NCBI GenBank assembly: GCA_903813345.2
Contig: CAIIXF020000011.1
Span: 9,270,842-9,334,841 of the forward strand
From: Owenia fusiformis
Lineage: Eukaryota > Annelida > Polychaeta > Sabellida > Oweniidae
Length of the DNA stretch: 64,000 nt
Direction of reading: 5' to 3'
Shown here in pieces: positions 45,435 to 57,058 of this stretch. Position 1 is the stretch's first letter, and each line of letters opens with the position of its first letter. A program made the translations under genes and the position numbers. The notes beneath the pieces are model-generated. The model made no database searches and was not told the origin of the DNA. It saw only the letters and a program-made list of their open reading frames with translations.

Positions 45435-45938
45435 CAGGGCTGTCAACTTGGCACCACCTAATATGAGTGACTTCAAAATGTTGGACACCTAAGTCCAAAT
45501 CTGAACACTTTTGTCCAAATTTTGAACACCTTTGGCCAACTTTTAAACACCTTTGGCCAAAGTTTGAGCACCTTTGCCAAACTTTGATCACCTCAAATTT
45601 TTCGCGCTCGCTACGCTCGCGATATCGTCAACGGGGGGGGGGGGGGGGGGGGGGGGGGGGGTAGGTACGAAAATTTCCAATGAACATGCGTGACATATAC
45701 GGGATTCGCGTGACAAATCCGAACAAATTGCGTTCGGTTTTTTTCAGACGTTCGTATTTTTACCGTATCGTAAACATATTTCGAAAAAATTTCTACAGAA
45801 ATAGTTTTGCGTGACAATTACCAGGTAAAATGCGTATTTGCGTGACATTTTCTGTCACGCAAAAAAAACTGGCGTGACTTCAAATTCTTCAGCAAATGCG
45901 TGACAAATACGCAAATTGCGGGACAGTTGACAGGCCTG
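45435..45938. mobile_element. CTGTCAACT-ended element with 6-bp TSD
   Basis: The ends CAGGGCTGTCAACTTGG and GGGACAGTTGACAGGCCTG are inverted. TAGTAG flanks both sides (45429-45434 and 45939-45944). The left half has tandem GAACACCTTTGGCCAA-type units, then a palindromic CGCGCTCGCTACGCTCGCG, then a 29-base G run. The right half has GCGTGACAAAT-type units. No transposase. The family relative is at 46704-48740. Confidence 0.82.
45633..45661. repeat. Poly-G run (29 G)
   Basis: An uninterrupted G run inside the preceding element, next to a GC palindrome. Length is likely unstable and assembly-sensitive. Confidence 0.95.
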
Positions 45939-45944
45939 TAGTAG

Positions 45945-46697
45945 TAGTATACCAAAATTAGCCATTCATGTTTTAGAAATGATGAACTATTTAATCAGAA
46001 TGAAAGTGAAACATTTTAGACGGATGTTTAAGTCAGTGATGTGGGCTGCAGAATAAAATTTCTTACTTGTAACAGGATTAGGCTTTAACAGTTGACATAT
46101 TTGTAGAACAATTCACTCTTGGTATGGTTTTAAACAAGCCCTGGCAAGTTTACAATTTATTTGACTATTGACTTTCCTTTAACCCAGTTAAACTTCCCAT
46201 TCATAAAAATAGTCTTGTCAGTACACATATAAATTGCCTGGACATGTATATCGCTGTCTCGTCTGGTCTGTATGGTTCAATAGAATGTGGTTGAATAGAA
46301 TGTGGAAGGCATAATGTGAAAAAGTGAAGCTTATTTATAGTTATATGCTCCAGTACTTTGGTATTAAGTCCCTGAAGGGGTGGGGAGGGAGGCATGAACT
46401 TCATGAATAATATAATAATATCTATGAACTATATCTATAATAGCCTGAACATAGGATCATCACCCTATCCTACCACACCCCTACCTACACCCATAGTACC
46501 ACCACCCATAGTACCACCATCAAAACAGCAAATCCTTCAAACTAATGATCATCTATCAATTTTAGTTTTTAGAAGGTTTAAATATATATTTGAGAAACAT
46601 TGTTAATGGGTATAAACATGTGTCATTTCATTGTTTTGCTAATTATGCTAATAAGAATATTCTGATAATCAGATTTGTCAGCTCTCTGCCCCAGTCA
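45945..46697. other. Non-coding stretch
   Basis: Contains short ACCACCCATAGTACC duplications near 46490. No gene. Confidence 0.5.
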
Positions 46698-46703
46698 TCT
46701 CTA

Positions 46704-48740
46704 CAGAGCTGTCAAGTGTCCCGCGAATGGCGGGATTATCCCGCGAATTTGATCAAAATTAGGCTAATTCGCGTGTCCCGCAATGTCCCGCGAAGTCCCG
46801 CAAATGTGGCTTTGACCTCCGCGAATTTCCGAAATTGTTGCAATCCCCTATATTGTGATTATCTTATCTTTTATAAGAAGCTAAGTTTTTGCACTTTTGA
46901 GGAGTAAAGTTTACCTAATTTTAAGTACCTAGCATGCTGTTGTTTGGTATCAAAATAAAGGGGGAAGGTTCAACTTTCATTTTAATTACGAAAATAGGGA
47001 TGTAGGTCACAAATAGTTCCAACGTTGGCCTTTTTACTACCCGTGTGGCCTTCATCTCAGAACTGAGCATATATTAGCAAACGCGAGTTACAATAAATGG
47101 ACGCTGATATCTAGAAAGGGTTTGTAGAAAAACACGGGTACCGGGTAGTAAATCCTCCATGCTGGGTTCAAACTTGGTACCCGGTACCCAGTCAAAAAAA
47201 CGGGAACCCAAAAAACGAAAAATACGAATATATAACATAATAGATTATGAGAAAACGTGTAAGATTTGTTTTGAATTTACAAAAATGTATGTAACATCCT
47301 TCAAAATTGAGCTAGAAGCTTCAAATAAAAAGCATATTTTAAGGCTCTTTTCTTCCTCTATCGTCATGGCCATATTTTCATTGGTTATGGGGGGGGGGGG
47401 TGCGATCGCACCATCGCACCCTCTCCTGGCTACGCCTATGACATTGTAAGACATAACAATTTACAATTCAGAAGACATTTTGTTGAAAATTGGGATAACT
47501 TAAATTATGATTAATAATCAAAATATTACACGTTGCATCATTTAAATTAACACACGTCACCTCTCTGCTAAAGCAACGATCGCTATTTACAGGTTTAAAT
47601 CATAATCAAAACAATTCATGTACCAACATACGAAGTATTGAAAATAGAGTAAGATTGATTTGTCTTGTTTCTCAAATCGTCTTACAATGTCATTGGCGTA
47701 GCCAGGAGGGGGTGCGATCGCACCCCCCCCCTTGATTACCAATGGAAATATGACCATGATGATAGAGGAAGAAAAGAGCCTTAAAATGCTTTTTATTTGA
47801 AGCTTCTAGCTCAATTTTGAAGGAAGTAACATACATTTTTATAATTCAAAACAAATCTTACACGTTTTCTAATGATCTAATTATGTTGTATATTCGTATA
47901 TTTCGTTTTTTGGGTACCCGTTTTTTTTCGACCGGGTACCAAGTTTGAACCCAGCATGGAGGATTTACTACCCAGTACCCAGTTTTTTCTACAAACCCTA
48001 TCTAGAAAAGTAACCTCATTTCCTATAATTTGATGTAGATTAATCGAACCCCTATATCATGGGCTTTCAATTGAAAGCCCATACCTACAGTATATGAATA
48101 GGTACATTTTAATATATAACATTATGGGGGTAAGCGTTTCATAGTTGGTCCGCCAGAAGTGCAAAGTATTGTTCCGAATTTTTGAATTTCGTGTTAGATT
48201 ACGGTACTCACACCTGAAGCATGGTTTTTGTTTTTGATAAATTACAATGAAGTATAATAATATTCCTATGCGTATTTTGTGAAATTGTGTTGACGTTTAT
48301 TTAAGTTACAATGTAACGGTGCATTATATTTGATTAATCAGTATCTGAAAGTTTGATTTAAGTACTTTTACACGCTTTTACATTAGTCCCAATCACGCAA
48401 ATCCCTTGAATGTCCCGGGACATCCTGCAAATTTAGGTGGATGTCCCGCGAAATCCCGCAAATTTAGGGCACTTTGTCTAAAAAATCTGTCCCTCTATGA
48501 AGTTTTTGGTGGTACCCCTGTTAACTGTCCCGCAATTAGGGTGTTTGTCCCTCGAATGGTCCCGCGAAATCCCGCGAATTTGATAAAAAAAATTGGCCTA
48601 TTAGCACAATCAAGCAAATCCCTTAAATGTCCCGCGAAATCCCGCGAATTTAGTAGATGTCCCGCAAAATCCCGCAAATTTTGGGCACTTGGTCTAAAAA
48701 ATCTGTCCCGCGAGAAAATCTTTAGGGGTTGACAGTACTG
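46704..48740. mobile_element. CTGTCAA-ended element with CCCGCGAAAT arrays and 6-bp TSD
   Basis: The left end CAGAGCTGTCAAGTGTCCCG and the right end GGGGTTGACAGTACTG are inverted. TCTCTA flanks it (46698-46703 and 48741-48746). The left terminal 110 bp and the right terminal 330 bp are runs of TGTCCCGCGAA(A/T)-type units. The centre holds a nested foldback (47117-47999). The ORF at 48406-48732 is made of these repeats and is not a gene. Confidence 0.82.
47117..47999. mobile_element. Foldback element with perfect 8-bp TSD
   Basis: The ends AGGGTTTGTAGAAAAA and TTTTTTCTACAAACCCT are flanked by ATCTAGAA (47109-47116 and 48000-48007). The arms are about 330 bp. They include GGTACCCGG motifs, TCCTCCATGCTGGGTTCAAA and a GGTGCGATCGCACC palindrome before a GCGTAGCCAGG stretch. 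The 200-bp centre is unique. The 8-bp duplication fits hAT-type elements. It is nested in 46704-48740. Confidence 0.9.
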
Positions 48741-48746
48741 TCTCTA

Positions 48747-49798
48747 CCTGTATCTGTTTTAATTTCATATACATATTCTACACCATACTTTCACTACTTA
48801 GTTTATTCAAATGTAATTTTTGTTCTAACAGTATTACATTTAATGAGCTTATTAAGAAAAACAACAATGGAGTAGTCATTGATATTCAATGTTTTAAGCA
48901 AAATACATAGATTTTTTATCTTGCTTTCAAAAAAGTTTGATCCTTCTGTTAGAACAAGTAATTTCAATATATTTTGTCATGTTAGATATATAGAGGTGAG
49001 GTTTTCCAGATGCTAAGTGAACTTTTATCTTCAATAACTGCAAAATTAAAAAACTGGAACTTTCTCCATCAATCAATTTTGTGTCAATATTATATTTATT
49101 GATATAAAGGTATGTCAATATCCTTTTTAAATTGTAAATAGAGATTATCCTATATGAGGTTCAGGATATTGGGATTATCCTGAGGCAATGTTGTTAGACG
49201 ACTACGTATGAATTCTATGGACGGTAACGTATTGTACTAGTTATATATTAGATATTTAGCGGACGGTTACGTGCATGTACACCTTTCAAGTCAAGGTTGC
49301 TAGTTCTGATAGCCTCTTTCCATGTCATTGTTATAATGGGTAAGAAATGGAATATTGAATTGCTTATATTTGTTTTCAAGAGACGCTCTTGTTTGAGCCT
49401 CTATAGGGCAAGGAAAAAATTGTGTCTTGCTTTATTTATGAAACCAAAGAAAGTCAAAAAGATAACAATGAAGAGGCAAAATAATAATTATTAGCATCAA
49501 GTACTGATGACTATGACAAAATTAATAACTTATGATTAACAAAAAGGCTATGGACAAACCTTTTTATGTCAATTTTAGTTAAGTAAATATTTTATGAATT
49601 AACAAATAATAGTTTGACCTGATTGGGTCAGTGATGGAGATTGACATCAGGTTATATAAAGATTGTTGTTATATTCTGGATTATCCAATAAGAACACATG
49701 AAAATAAACACACCCCTTATTAACCTTATATGCATTTAGTACATGTACTAGATGAACTGTCAGTGTTTGTTTAAAAACTTTGGGAATATGTTAGATTT
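48747..49798. other. Non-coding stretch
   Basis: AT-rich. A fragment GTTCAGGATATTGGGATTATC near 49159 matches the flank of the hairpin modules in the large elements. No gene. Confidence 0.5.
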
Positions 49799-50509
49799 AA
49801 TGCACACTGGCATGTAGCGATTATAGCGGTCCTGTCTTGGCTTATTGAATTGTTACGAAGTTACGTATGCGGTGCGGAAGTTAGAGAGCAAATGACCATC
49901 GTTTCAATGTAATAGTTTATGCAGGAAAATTGAGATTAAGCCATTGGAGTATTTGTTTCATGCATTTGTAAAACATTACCCACTTATAGGTCATACTTAT
50001 CGTTAAACCAATAACTCAAATATATGCCCTTGTACACCGATCACCTGTTGAAATTAATACAGGCCGATTTCAACAAATGTAAACGGCGATATATTCAAAA
50101 TCGTATTCAAGCATGACCACGTCCCAACTTCTTTTGTTTTCTTTACAACTAAGCTATGACTGCAGTCTATTCAGTGTTGCGTATCGAACCTTGTTTATTA
50201 TAAAAATAGTGCAACAACAAGCAGAATTCACACATTTACCTTATACTTATTCTCAACTGAAGACATTGAATTTATCTCTTAGGTTTTACATTATAAATAT
50301 CTTAACATGCAGAATACGAAAATAGAGGCTTAGGCCCAACTTTGTATGAATTTTATGAGAATAATCTGATTTTAGAGAAATGAAAAGAAAAATGTCCACA
50401 CCCTACACAAAATATTTATGGTTCCCCGGGAATACGTATGTGCTGCTTGTATATTAGAATCGTATTCCAGTTACAGAAAGAAGTACATATCATGCTAAAC
50501 TATATACAG

Positions 50510-50650
50510 CAGTTATGCACTTGGAGGTTTTGGATACAGGGAATATCCCGAGGGATATATAATATATCTTCCCTTGGTCCCTCAGGAAGATATATTGTAT
50601 ATCCCTCGGGATATTCCCTGTATCCAAAACCTCCAATTGCATAACCCCTA
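50510..50650. repeat. Hairpin module, copy-2 equivalent of 30290-30450
   Basis: GTTATGCACTTGGAGGTTTT pairs with AAAACCTCCAATTGCATAAC. The tip is shorter than in copy 1 (TTCCCTTGGTCCCTCAGGAAG), but the stem remains paired. Confidence 0.88.
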
Positions 50651-51452
50651 TATATTGGCCAAGGGATAATCCCAATATCCTGAACCGACTATAGGATAAT
50701 ATGTTTATCCCATACCAATATTGGTCATCTGGTTCACATTGTTAAATCGTGGAAACATTTTAGAATATTCATGTCCAGTTTTGTTTTCTTGGCCGTGGGC
50801 GAATTTTCATGTTCTCTCAAATATTCCCATATTTATTTTCTCGAATTTTTTAGTGATTAAGTGGATGCTCTTTCCCTTTTTTTAACTATCAAACAGACCC
50901 TGATTGTCTGTGTTTTCTCCATTGCCGTTTACAGTCATTCCGCGAACGTTACAAATTATGAACAAATATGCAAGCGGCGATTATGACGTAGCGGGCAGAT
51001 ATACTATATCTGCCGCTTGGAGCGGGATGTAAAGCTTCATCCCATGGTTGCAAGGAGGATATAGATCGAATATCACATGATGATATATTTGATATGTGGA
51101 TCAAGATATCATATTTTAGCAAACAATTTACAAACCATCGAATATCACTTTTAAACTATCGAATATCACATCTTAAATAGAGGATATCCTATGATTTATG
51201 AGTGATATGATTTTTATCCACGAATGGATATGATATCTGCACGAGTGAGCGTAGCGAGAGAGTGGATTAAAATCATATCACGAGTAAATCATAGGATGTT
51301 CTTTATATTCCATAGATAAAGTCATCATCAGAATCGTCGGGAATTAAGTGATTTTAAACGATTTTTCCAAACGATACGGCGATATTGACACTTAGCCTCG
51401 TTTTGAGTCTGAAGTAGCAAAAATCCATAAACCATGGCATACGACGCCGTAT

Positions 51453-52023
51453 TCCATACCTGATGAGGTTTCAGGGACATATCAACCGGCAATATATTCC
51501 ATATCCGGGCAAATTGTTTTTGTATGTCCCGCTCCAACGGAGCTCCGGGACATATAAATCGTATGTCCCGCTCAAAAAAAATGTTGAAAAAAAAAATTCG
51601 GGAAAAAAAATTTGAAAATAAAAATTTGAAAAAAAATTGTGTAAAAAGATTTTGAAAAAATGTTGATAATTCTGAAAAAAATTATGCAAAAAATGTGAAA
51701 AAAATTGGGAAAAAATGTGAAAAAAATTTTGAGATTTTTTTTTCATTTTTGAAAAAAATTGAAAACAAATATGGAAACAATTTGAATTTTTTTTAAAATG
51801 ATAACATATTTTGCAAGTAAACACACCAGAGCATATGGGATACATGCTTATTATTTCAAACCTCTTCAGGTATGGAATACCTACAGTTATGCATGGTCGG
51901 TTTGGATACAGGAAATAACCCTTGGGATATACAATATATCTTCCCTTGGTCCCTCGGTAAGATATATTGTATATCCCTCGGGTTATTCCCTGTATCCAAA
52001 ACCTCCCAGTGCATAACCCCTAT
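51453..52023. mobile_element. Insertion in copy 2: hairpin element plus extra module
   Basis: Absent from copy 1. 51453-51883 has ends ATTCCATACCTGATGAGG and CCTCTTCAGGTATGGAAT. It contains CCGGGACATA/TATGTCCCG palindromes and then about 200 bp of GAAAAAAATT-like low complexity. 51884-52023 is a further hairpin module (GTTATGCATGGTCGGTTTGG pairing with CCAAAACCTCCCAGTGCATA). Confidence 0.7.
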
Positions 52024-52066
52024 GTATGTCATGGCTAAAACACCGTATGCTATGGTTAAGTGAAAA

Positions 52067-52758
52067 GAAGGAGGGAAATTAGTGCAACAGATTTTGGACA
52101 GTCATATTTTGGATTTTGGCCATTTTCTGAGGATTTAAACAATTGCATATGTTAGGCCAATGCATTACCTCCAGGAAAATCACTTCTAGAGATGATAAAA
52201 TAATTTCGACTTTGAGACAGGGTAGATGCAAACAACCCACCCACATGTTTTTTTCTGAAATGTTTTCCTAATTTTCGACCCCTTCCACCCCTGCTTTTTC
52301 AATTTTTCTTGCATCAATATGTTGTTCTTTAAAGGAATAAGTGATTCCTTTAGGGGTTTTAAAGATACCCATTATGGGTGACCAAACTTAGCTGAAAGCA
52401 ATGGTTTTTCCTATGGGAAAATAACATGGGAAATATTGTTTTCCACTTTATCTAAAAGGAATCATTTATTCCTTTTAAGGGATTATCTGTGTGTCAAAAT
52501 GCTACATATTAATGCAAGAAAAATTAAAAAAGCAGGGATGGAAGGGGTTGAAAATCAGGAAAACGTTTCAGAAAAAACATGTGGGTGGGTTGTTTGCATC
52601 TACCCTGTCTCAAAGTCAAAATTATTTTATCATCTCTAGAAGTGATTTTCTTGGAGCTAATGCACTCGCCTAACATATGCACCTGTTTAAATCTCCAGGA
52701 AATGGCCAAAATCAAACATATGACTGTCCAAAATCTGTTGCACTAACTTCCCTCCTCC
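52067..52758. mobile_element. Foldback MITE inserted in copy 2
   Basis: GGAGGGAAATTAGTGCAACA at the left mirrors TGTTGCACTAACTTCCCTCC at the right, with arms of about 300 bp (CAACCCACCCACATG and its inverse lie inside). Copy 1 gives the empty site, GTGAAAATTTGCC. The flanks here are GTGAAAA and TTTGCC, so no duplication is visible. Confidence 0.88.
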
Positions 52759-52874
52759 TTTGCCAAAAATATCATATTTTACCACTGATTTAAAAAATAC
52801 CGTTTTTATTTTGACATGTTATCCTATGGATATCATGATAACTATGAAATAATATAGGAATATCCTATGGCTCT

Positions 52875-52985
52875 GAAAAAATATCACTTATATCCATGAG
52901 TGGATATTGATATCTTCGCGAGTGAGCGCAGCGAATGAGTGAAGATATTGATATCCATGAGTAGATATAAGTGATATTTTTGAAA
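52875..52985. repeat. Hairpin module, copy-2 equivalent of 29200-29335
   Basis: AAATATCACTTATATCCATG and its inverse enclose a GCGAGTGAGCGCAGCGAATG tip, as in copy 1. Confidence 0.85.
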
Positions 52986-53900
52986 AACCATAGGATTGTC
53001 CGTTTATCCCATTGGGAATTATTATCCCGCGAATATTGAATAGTCAGATAAATTGCAATGGAAATTCCATTTCGTCTGAGATTTTGATTGCGATAATTCA
53101 ACGAACGTCATATACGTGACGTAACAGAGTGGTTTGTATTTAATGCGAACGCCGTAAAAACAAGATCCCAAAAAAATAAAAATATATAATAAATATATAA
53201 ACAATCGTTTTGCTGAATTAATAAAAAAATTGAAAAAATCAAAACCATCGAATATCACTTTTGAAACCATCGAATATCACCTTTCAAAAAGTGATATTCG
53301 ATGGTTTCAAAAGTGATATTCGATGATTTGGGAATTGTTTGCTAAAATATGATATCTTCATCCACGTATCAATTATATCTTCACGTGATATTCGATCTAT
53401 ATCCTTGTAACCATGGGATAAATAAGGGTTATGTACTGGGAGGTTTTGGATATGGGGTTTTTCCAGAGTGAGATATGCATATCTACCTGAGGGACCGTAG
53501 GGACAGAAAGTAGATGTGCATATCTCACGAGGGATGAATCCAATATCCAAACCGACCGTACATAACTGCTTTATCCTATACCAAGTAGAGTTTTCAGTAG
53601 TACAAGGTGTAAAAAATAAACAAATCATTCATATGCAAAGTCATTTTATTGCATTTCCACTTTTTTGGAAGCGGGAAGATACGCCCCGAAGCGGGAAGAT
53701 ATGCACCGAAGCGGGAGATATGACGGGAGATATGGAGGTTCTTGATATGGAAACCTCAAAATCAGAATACGGGATATATCTTACCAACTTATCTCCCTAA
53801 AACCCTACTTGGCATAGGATAAATCAAGATAATTTCTACTCGCATCTAGTCTATTCCACATGTTTGGGAAAAGTGTACAGGAAAATCTCCATGTTCAATT

Positions 53901-54334
53901 ACTCAGATGCGAGTAGGTAGTTACCAGTTTCGCCACCATGTGGCTGATTCGGGGGAAATAACATGGCAAGGTATTACAAAATTCCCTTAAACTTGAATAT
54001 GCATCAGTTTTAGTGGTTCACTTTTGAAATTACCCTTATCGTATGTGATAGTTATACAAATTAAAATATGTCCAGTAAAAGAAAATATTATCTGCCCAAC
54101 ACAAGAAACGATATTTCGCTTTTTGTAGTTTTACAACATGGGGTCTATGGGGAATCTCCCCGACCTAGAAATCACATTGTCAAAGAAAATTAAATTTTCA
54201 AAGTTGATAAACTATTTTCAAAACCACATTTTTAGATGACATTTTATATGTAGATTCCAAATATGACACCAGTTTGACAGAATTGTGAATTTTTAATGAC
54301 GTAAATCAAGATTATTTCTACTCGCATCTAGGAT
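53901..54334 (-). mobile_element. CAGATGCGAGTAG-type MITE with empty site in copy 1
   Basis: ACTCAGATGCGAGTAGGTAG at the left and CTACTCGCATCTAGGAT at the right, flanked by ATT (AAT in the element's own orientation). Copy 1 has the uninterrupted TCAATTGATG at this place, so a 3-bp duplication is well supported. That is typical of PIF/Harbinger-like elements. Confidence 0.9.
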
Positions 54335-54892
54335 ATTGATGTATGATCAATATATACGAATCGAATGTATTATCGTGTGCATTACAATATCCACATTGAA
54401 ACATTTTTGGCCTGCAATGGACGTATAATGAATTAGAATATGAGGCCATGTTATCATTCTAATGTAAAGTCATTGTATTTACTGTGGTATTGGGTTGCAA
54501 GTTAATATCAGATTCAATGCAAATTAATCATCTAATATCAGATGCGCGATCAGTCCAATAATCTAATTTCAGGTCATCAGTTCGATATCTAGCACTTGTT
54601 CTAACGACACGGTATTACTAGGCTATCAAATTATAAATACACACACATATAAAACAATCAAACTGGTACACGATATAAGCACGACTGCTCTTTCAATTGA
54701 GTATAAATGTTGATAAACTTACCCGGAAGCCAAGACATACACGTTTAGACGATGCTATTTTCAGTTCAGTGTAAGAGTAAATGCCCGGATATCGAGGCTT
54801 TTTCGTGTAAAGTTTTAACCAAGCATCTAAAATCGGGTTATATTGCGTGTAGAATTTATCGATATCAGGGCCGCTACATGCCAGTGAATGCA

Positions 54893-55253
54893 GGCTTCAT
54901 AAGAAAAGAAATATCTGTATTATTTGCAAGATACTAGTATAAGGTATAGACCGTTATATCATGGTATCTAAGATTGTTATTTGTGTTATAAGCTAAACAA
55001 AGCGTTCATATCTTAATAGTACAATAGCTTTGTCTTTCTACTTAGATTTATTAACTTCTCAGCCTTTGGGAAGGTGAAACATCAACTATTAAAGTTAAAA
55101 AAACTTTGAAGTCTTGACTTCATGTCATTAATATAATTGACAAGAAGGTGAAGCTCCTTCTGTGGATGACATTTCTATAGGTTCCATCTTACAGCTCAAA
55201 ACAGTGTGAATGTTGTTCATAAACACGCCATTTTAAAACCATCTGAAGTTGTA
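54893..55253. other. Non-coding spacer
   Basis: Nothing recognised. Confidence 0.5.
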
Positions 55254-56249
55254 CAGGGCGTATCAATAAAAACGCAACAATTAGTTATCTCGTAAAATCA
55301 TAAAACTAGTGATGACTACATCAATTTAATTCAATTTACCATAAAGCCACTTCTCTCCTCTTTGCAATGATATGTCATTCATTCACATGTGGTAATGGTT
55401 GGGTGAGAAATCCTTCCATTTGCACAGTGGGTCAAAATCGGCTCTGCACCAAGTTTTAGATATTGCAAAAATCATTACAAGGGCTAAGTGCCAATGGAAG
55501 TTCCCATGACTTGAATTGTTGTAACTTTTTCTTTTGGAGCTATCTCAGGAGCATCTGTGCTCACCATTCCTCCACCAGATATCGCAAAACTTCGAGAAAG
55601 AATTGCCCATGGGCTGCTTTTCTCTGCTTTAACCCACAGATGACTCAGGGCTGAACCATGCATGACATGGACAGATGAGCGCATCTTTATGTGCAAGGAA
55701 GTGGTGGCAATTTGGAGGGGTTATAGGATGTATTTTTGCAAGAGTATGAGTATGAACACTTTACTGTCTATGCCACACCTGTCACACCTTCATCCAATAG
55801 CCCCTATGTCCCTTGTACTGACTTTTGCAATGTTTAAAACTTAGGTTTGAGCTTAATTTTGCCCCACTTAGCAAAATTAATGATTATTCGGCCAGTCATG
55901 ACTCCCTGTGAATGAATGATATTCCATTGCAAAGAGGAGTAATTTGGCTTTTTGGTACATTGAATGAAAAGGATGCAGTCAGCATTGGTTTTATGTTTTC
56001 TTGCAAAATTGCATCGGGCTCCGTACACTGACTTTTGCGATGTTTATAACTTGGTCTAAAGCTAATTTTGGCCCACTTTGCAAATGGAATGATTACGCGC
56101 CCAACCATGACCAAATATCAATGAATGATATATCATTCTAAAGAGGAGACACGTGGCTTTATAGTGCATTGAGTGAAATCAATGCTGTTATCACTGGTTT
56201 TAAGCTTTTCCGAGATAACAATCTGTTGCATTTTTTTGATACGCACTGT
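55254..56249. mobile_element. TA-flanked foldback MITE, copy 2
   Basis: The ends CAGGGCGTATCAATAAAAAC and TTTTTTTGATACGCACTG are flanked by TA (55252-55253 and 56250-56251). The arms are about 400 bp and imperfectly inverted (for example GGCTTTATAGTGCATTGAG against CCATAAAGCC on the left). The same family as 59-1062. Confidence 0.88.
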
Positions 56250-56251
56250 AT

Positions 56252-57058
56252 AGTAGTCTGTTTCATTTGGGAGTAGCATCATACAGGAATAGGCTGACAA
56301 TGGTAAAGTCAGATACCGTTGTCACAAATGGCGGACACAACTATCGCTTCAATTCTTTAATCACTTGGTCCTCATTTCATGGGATTCTATCATCGCTAAT
56401 TCTGTGCATGTACTAAGCTCTTTTGATGATGTATCATTATGAAATCCCAATTTCGATCAAATTAGGTCGTGAACTGCATAATATAGCGTCTGAATTTGAT
56501 ATAATTTCCATAAGAAGATGAAGCTCTCTTTTAAACAAGCAAAATCAGCTTTTGGAAAGGGAACTGAAGTTCAGTTAAAACCACCCAGTTGGGATAAAAC
56601 AAACAATGTTTTTAGAATTTGGGAGATCCTGTTTTGCAGCAATTAATATTATAACTGAACTTCATAACCACCTTGAAACCCCATTATAACCAGCTGCTGG
56701 ATCAATAACAAAATTTGTTTTTTAAGAAACACTGTCATTTATCTGAAGCTGTTATGAATCTTTTAGTCTCACCTGGTCATTTTTACTTTATAAATATGTG
56801 TTATTTCAACTTTTTGAATTCCCACTGGAGAAGAAAAGTAAATATGATCTGAACTTATCACACTGATATATTGAATTGTTATAACTGTTTATATTCGACA
56901 CCATTCCACCTAAATTTTACCCTGGGGCATTATAGCCTAGAACTAGTACTATTGAAAGAAACTCTCTTAAAGAATATTACAAAGGGTATCTGAACTGTGA
57001 TGACAACTGCCTAATTATATAATTATATTCACATAATTTTCTCTCATTGTGTTACATA
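56252..57058. other. Non-coding stretch
   Basis: Nothing recognised. Confidence 0.5.

Larger units (their letters stand above)
49805..54886 (-). mobile_element. Large non-autonomous element CACTGGCATGTAGCG, copy 2
   Basis: The same terminal repeats as copy 1, in opposite orientation, with a 6-bp duplication AATGCA (49799-49804 and 54887-54892). It is 5082 bp; the extra length over copy 1 is explained by three later insertions (about 51453-52023, 52067-52758 and 53901-54334). Aligned stretches are nearly identical to copy 1; the translated stretch at 50113-50325 matches copy 1 over its whole length except at its end. No transposase. The two copies make an inverted repeat with an 18.6-kb loop that contains the exon at 43249-43430. 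Confidence 0.92.

Noticed and set aside
48406-48732. 108-codon ORF in the CCCGCGAAAT arrays
   Set aside because: Made wholly of tandem transposon-end repeats; the opposite strand is open too.
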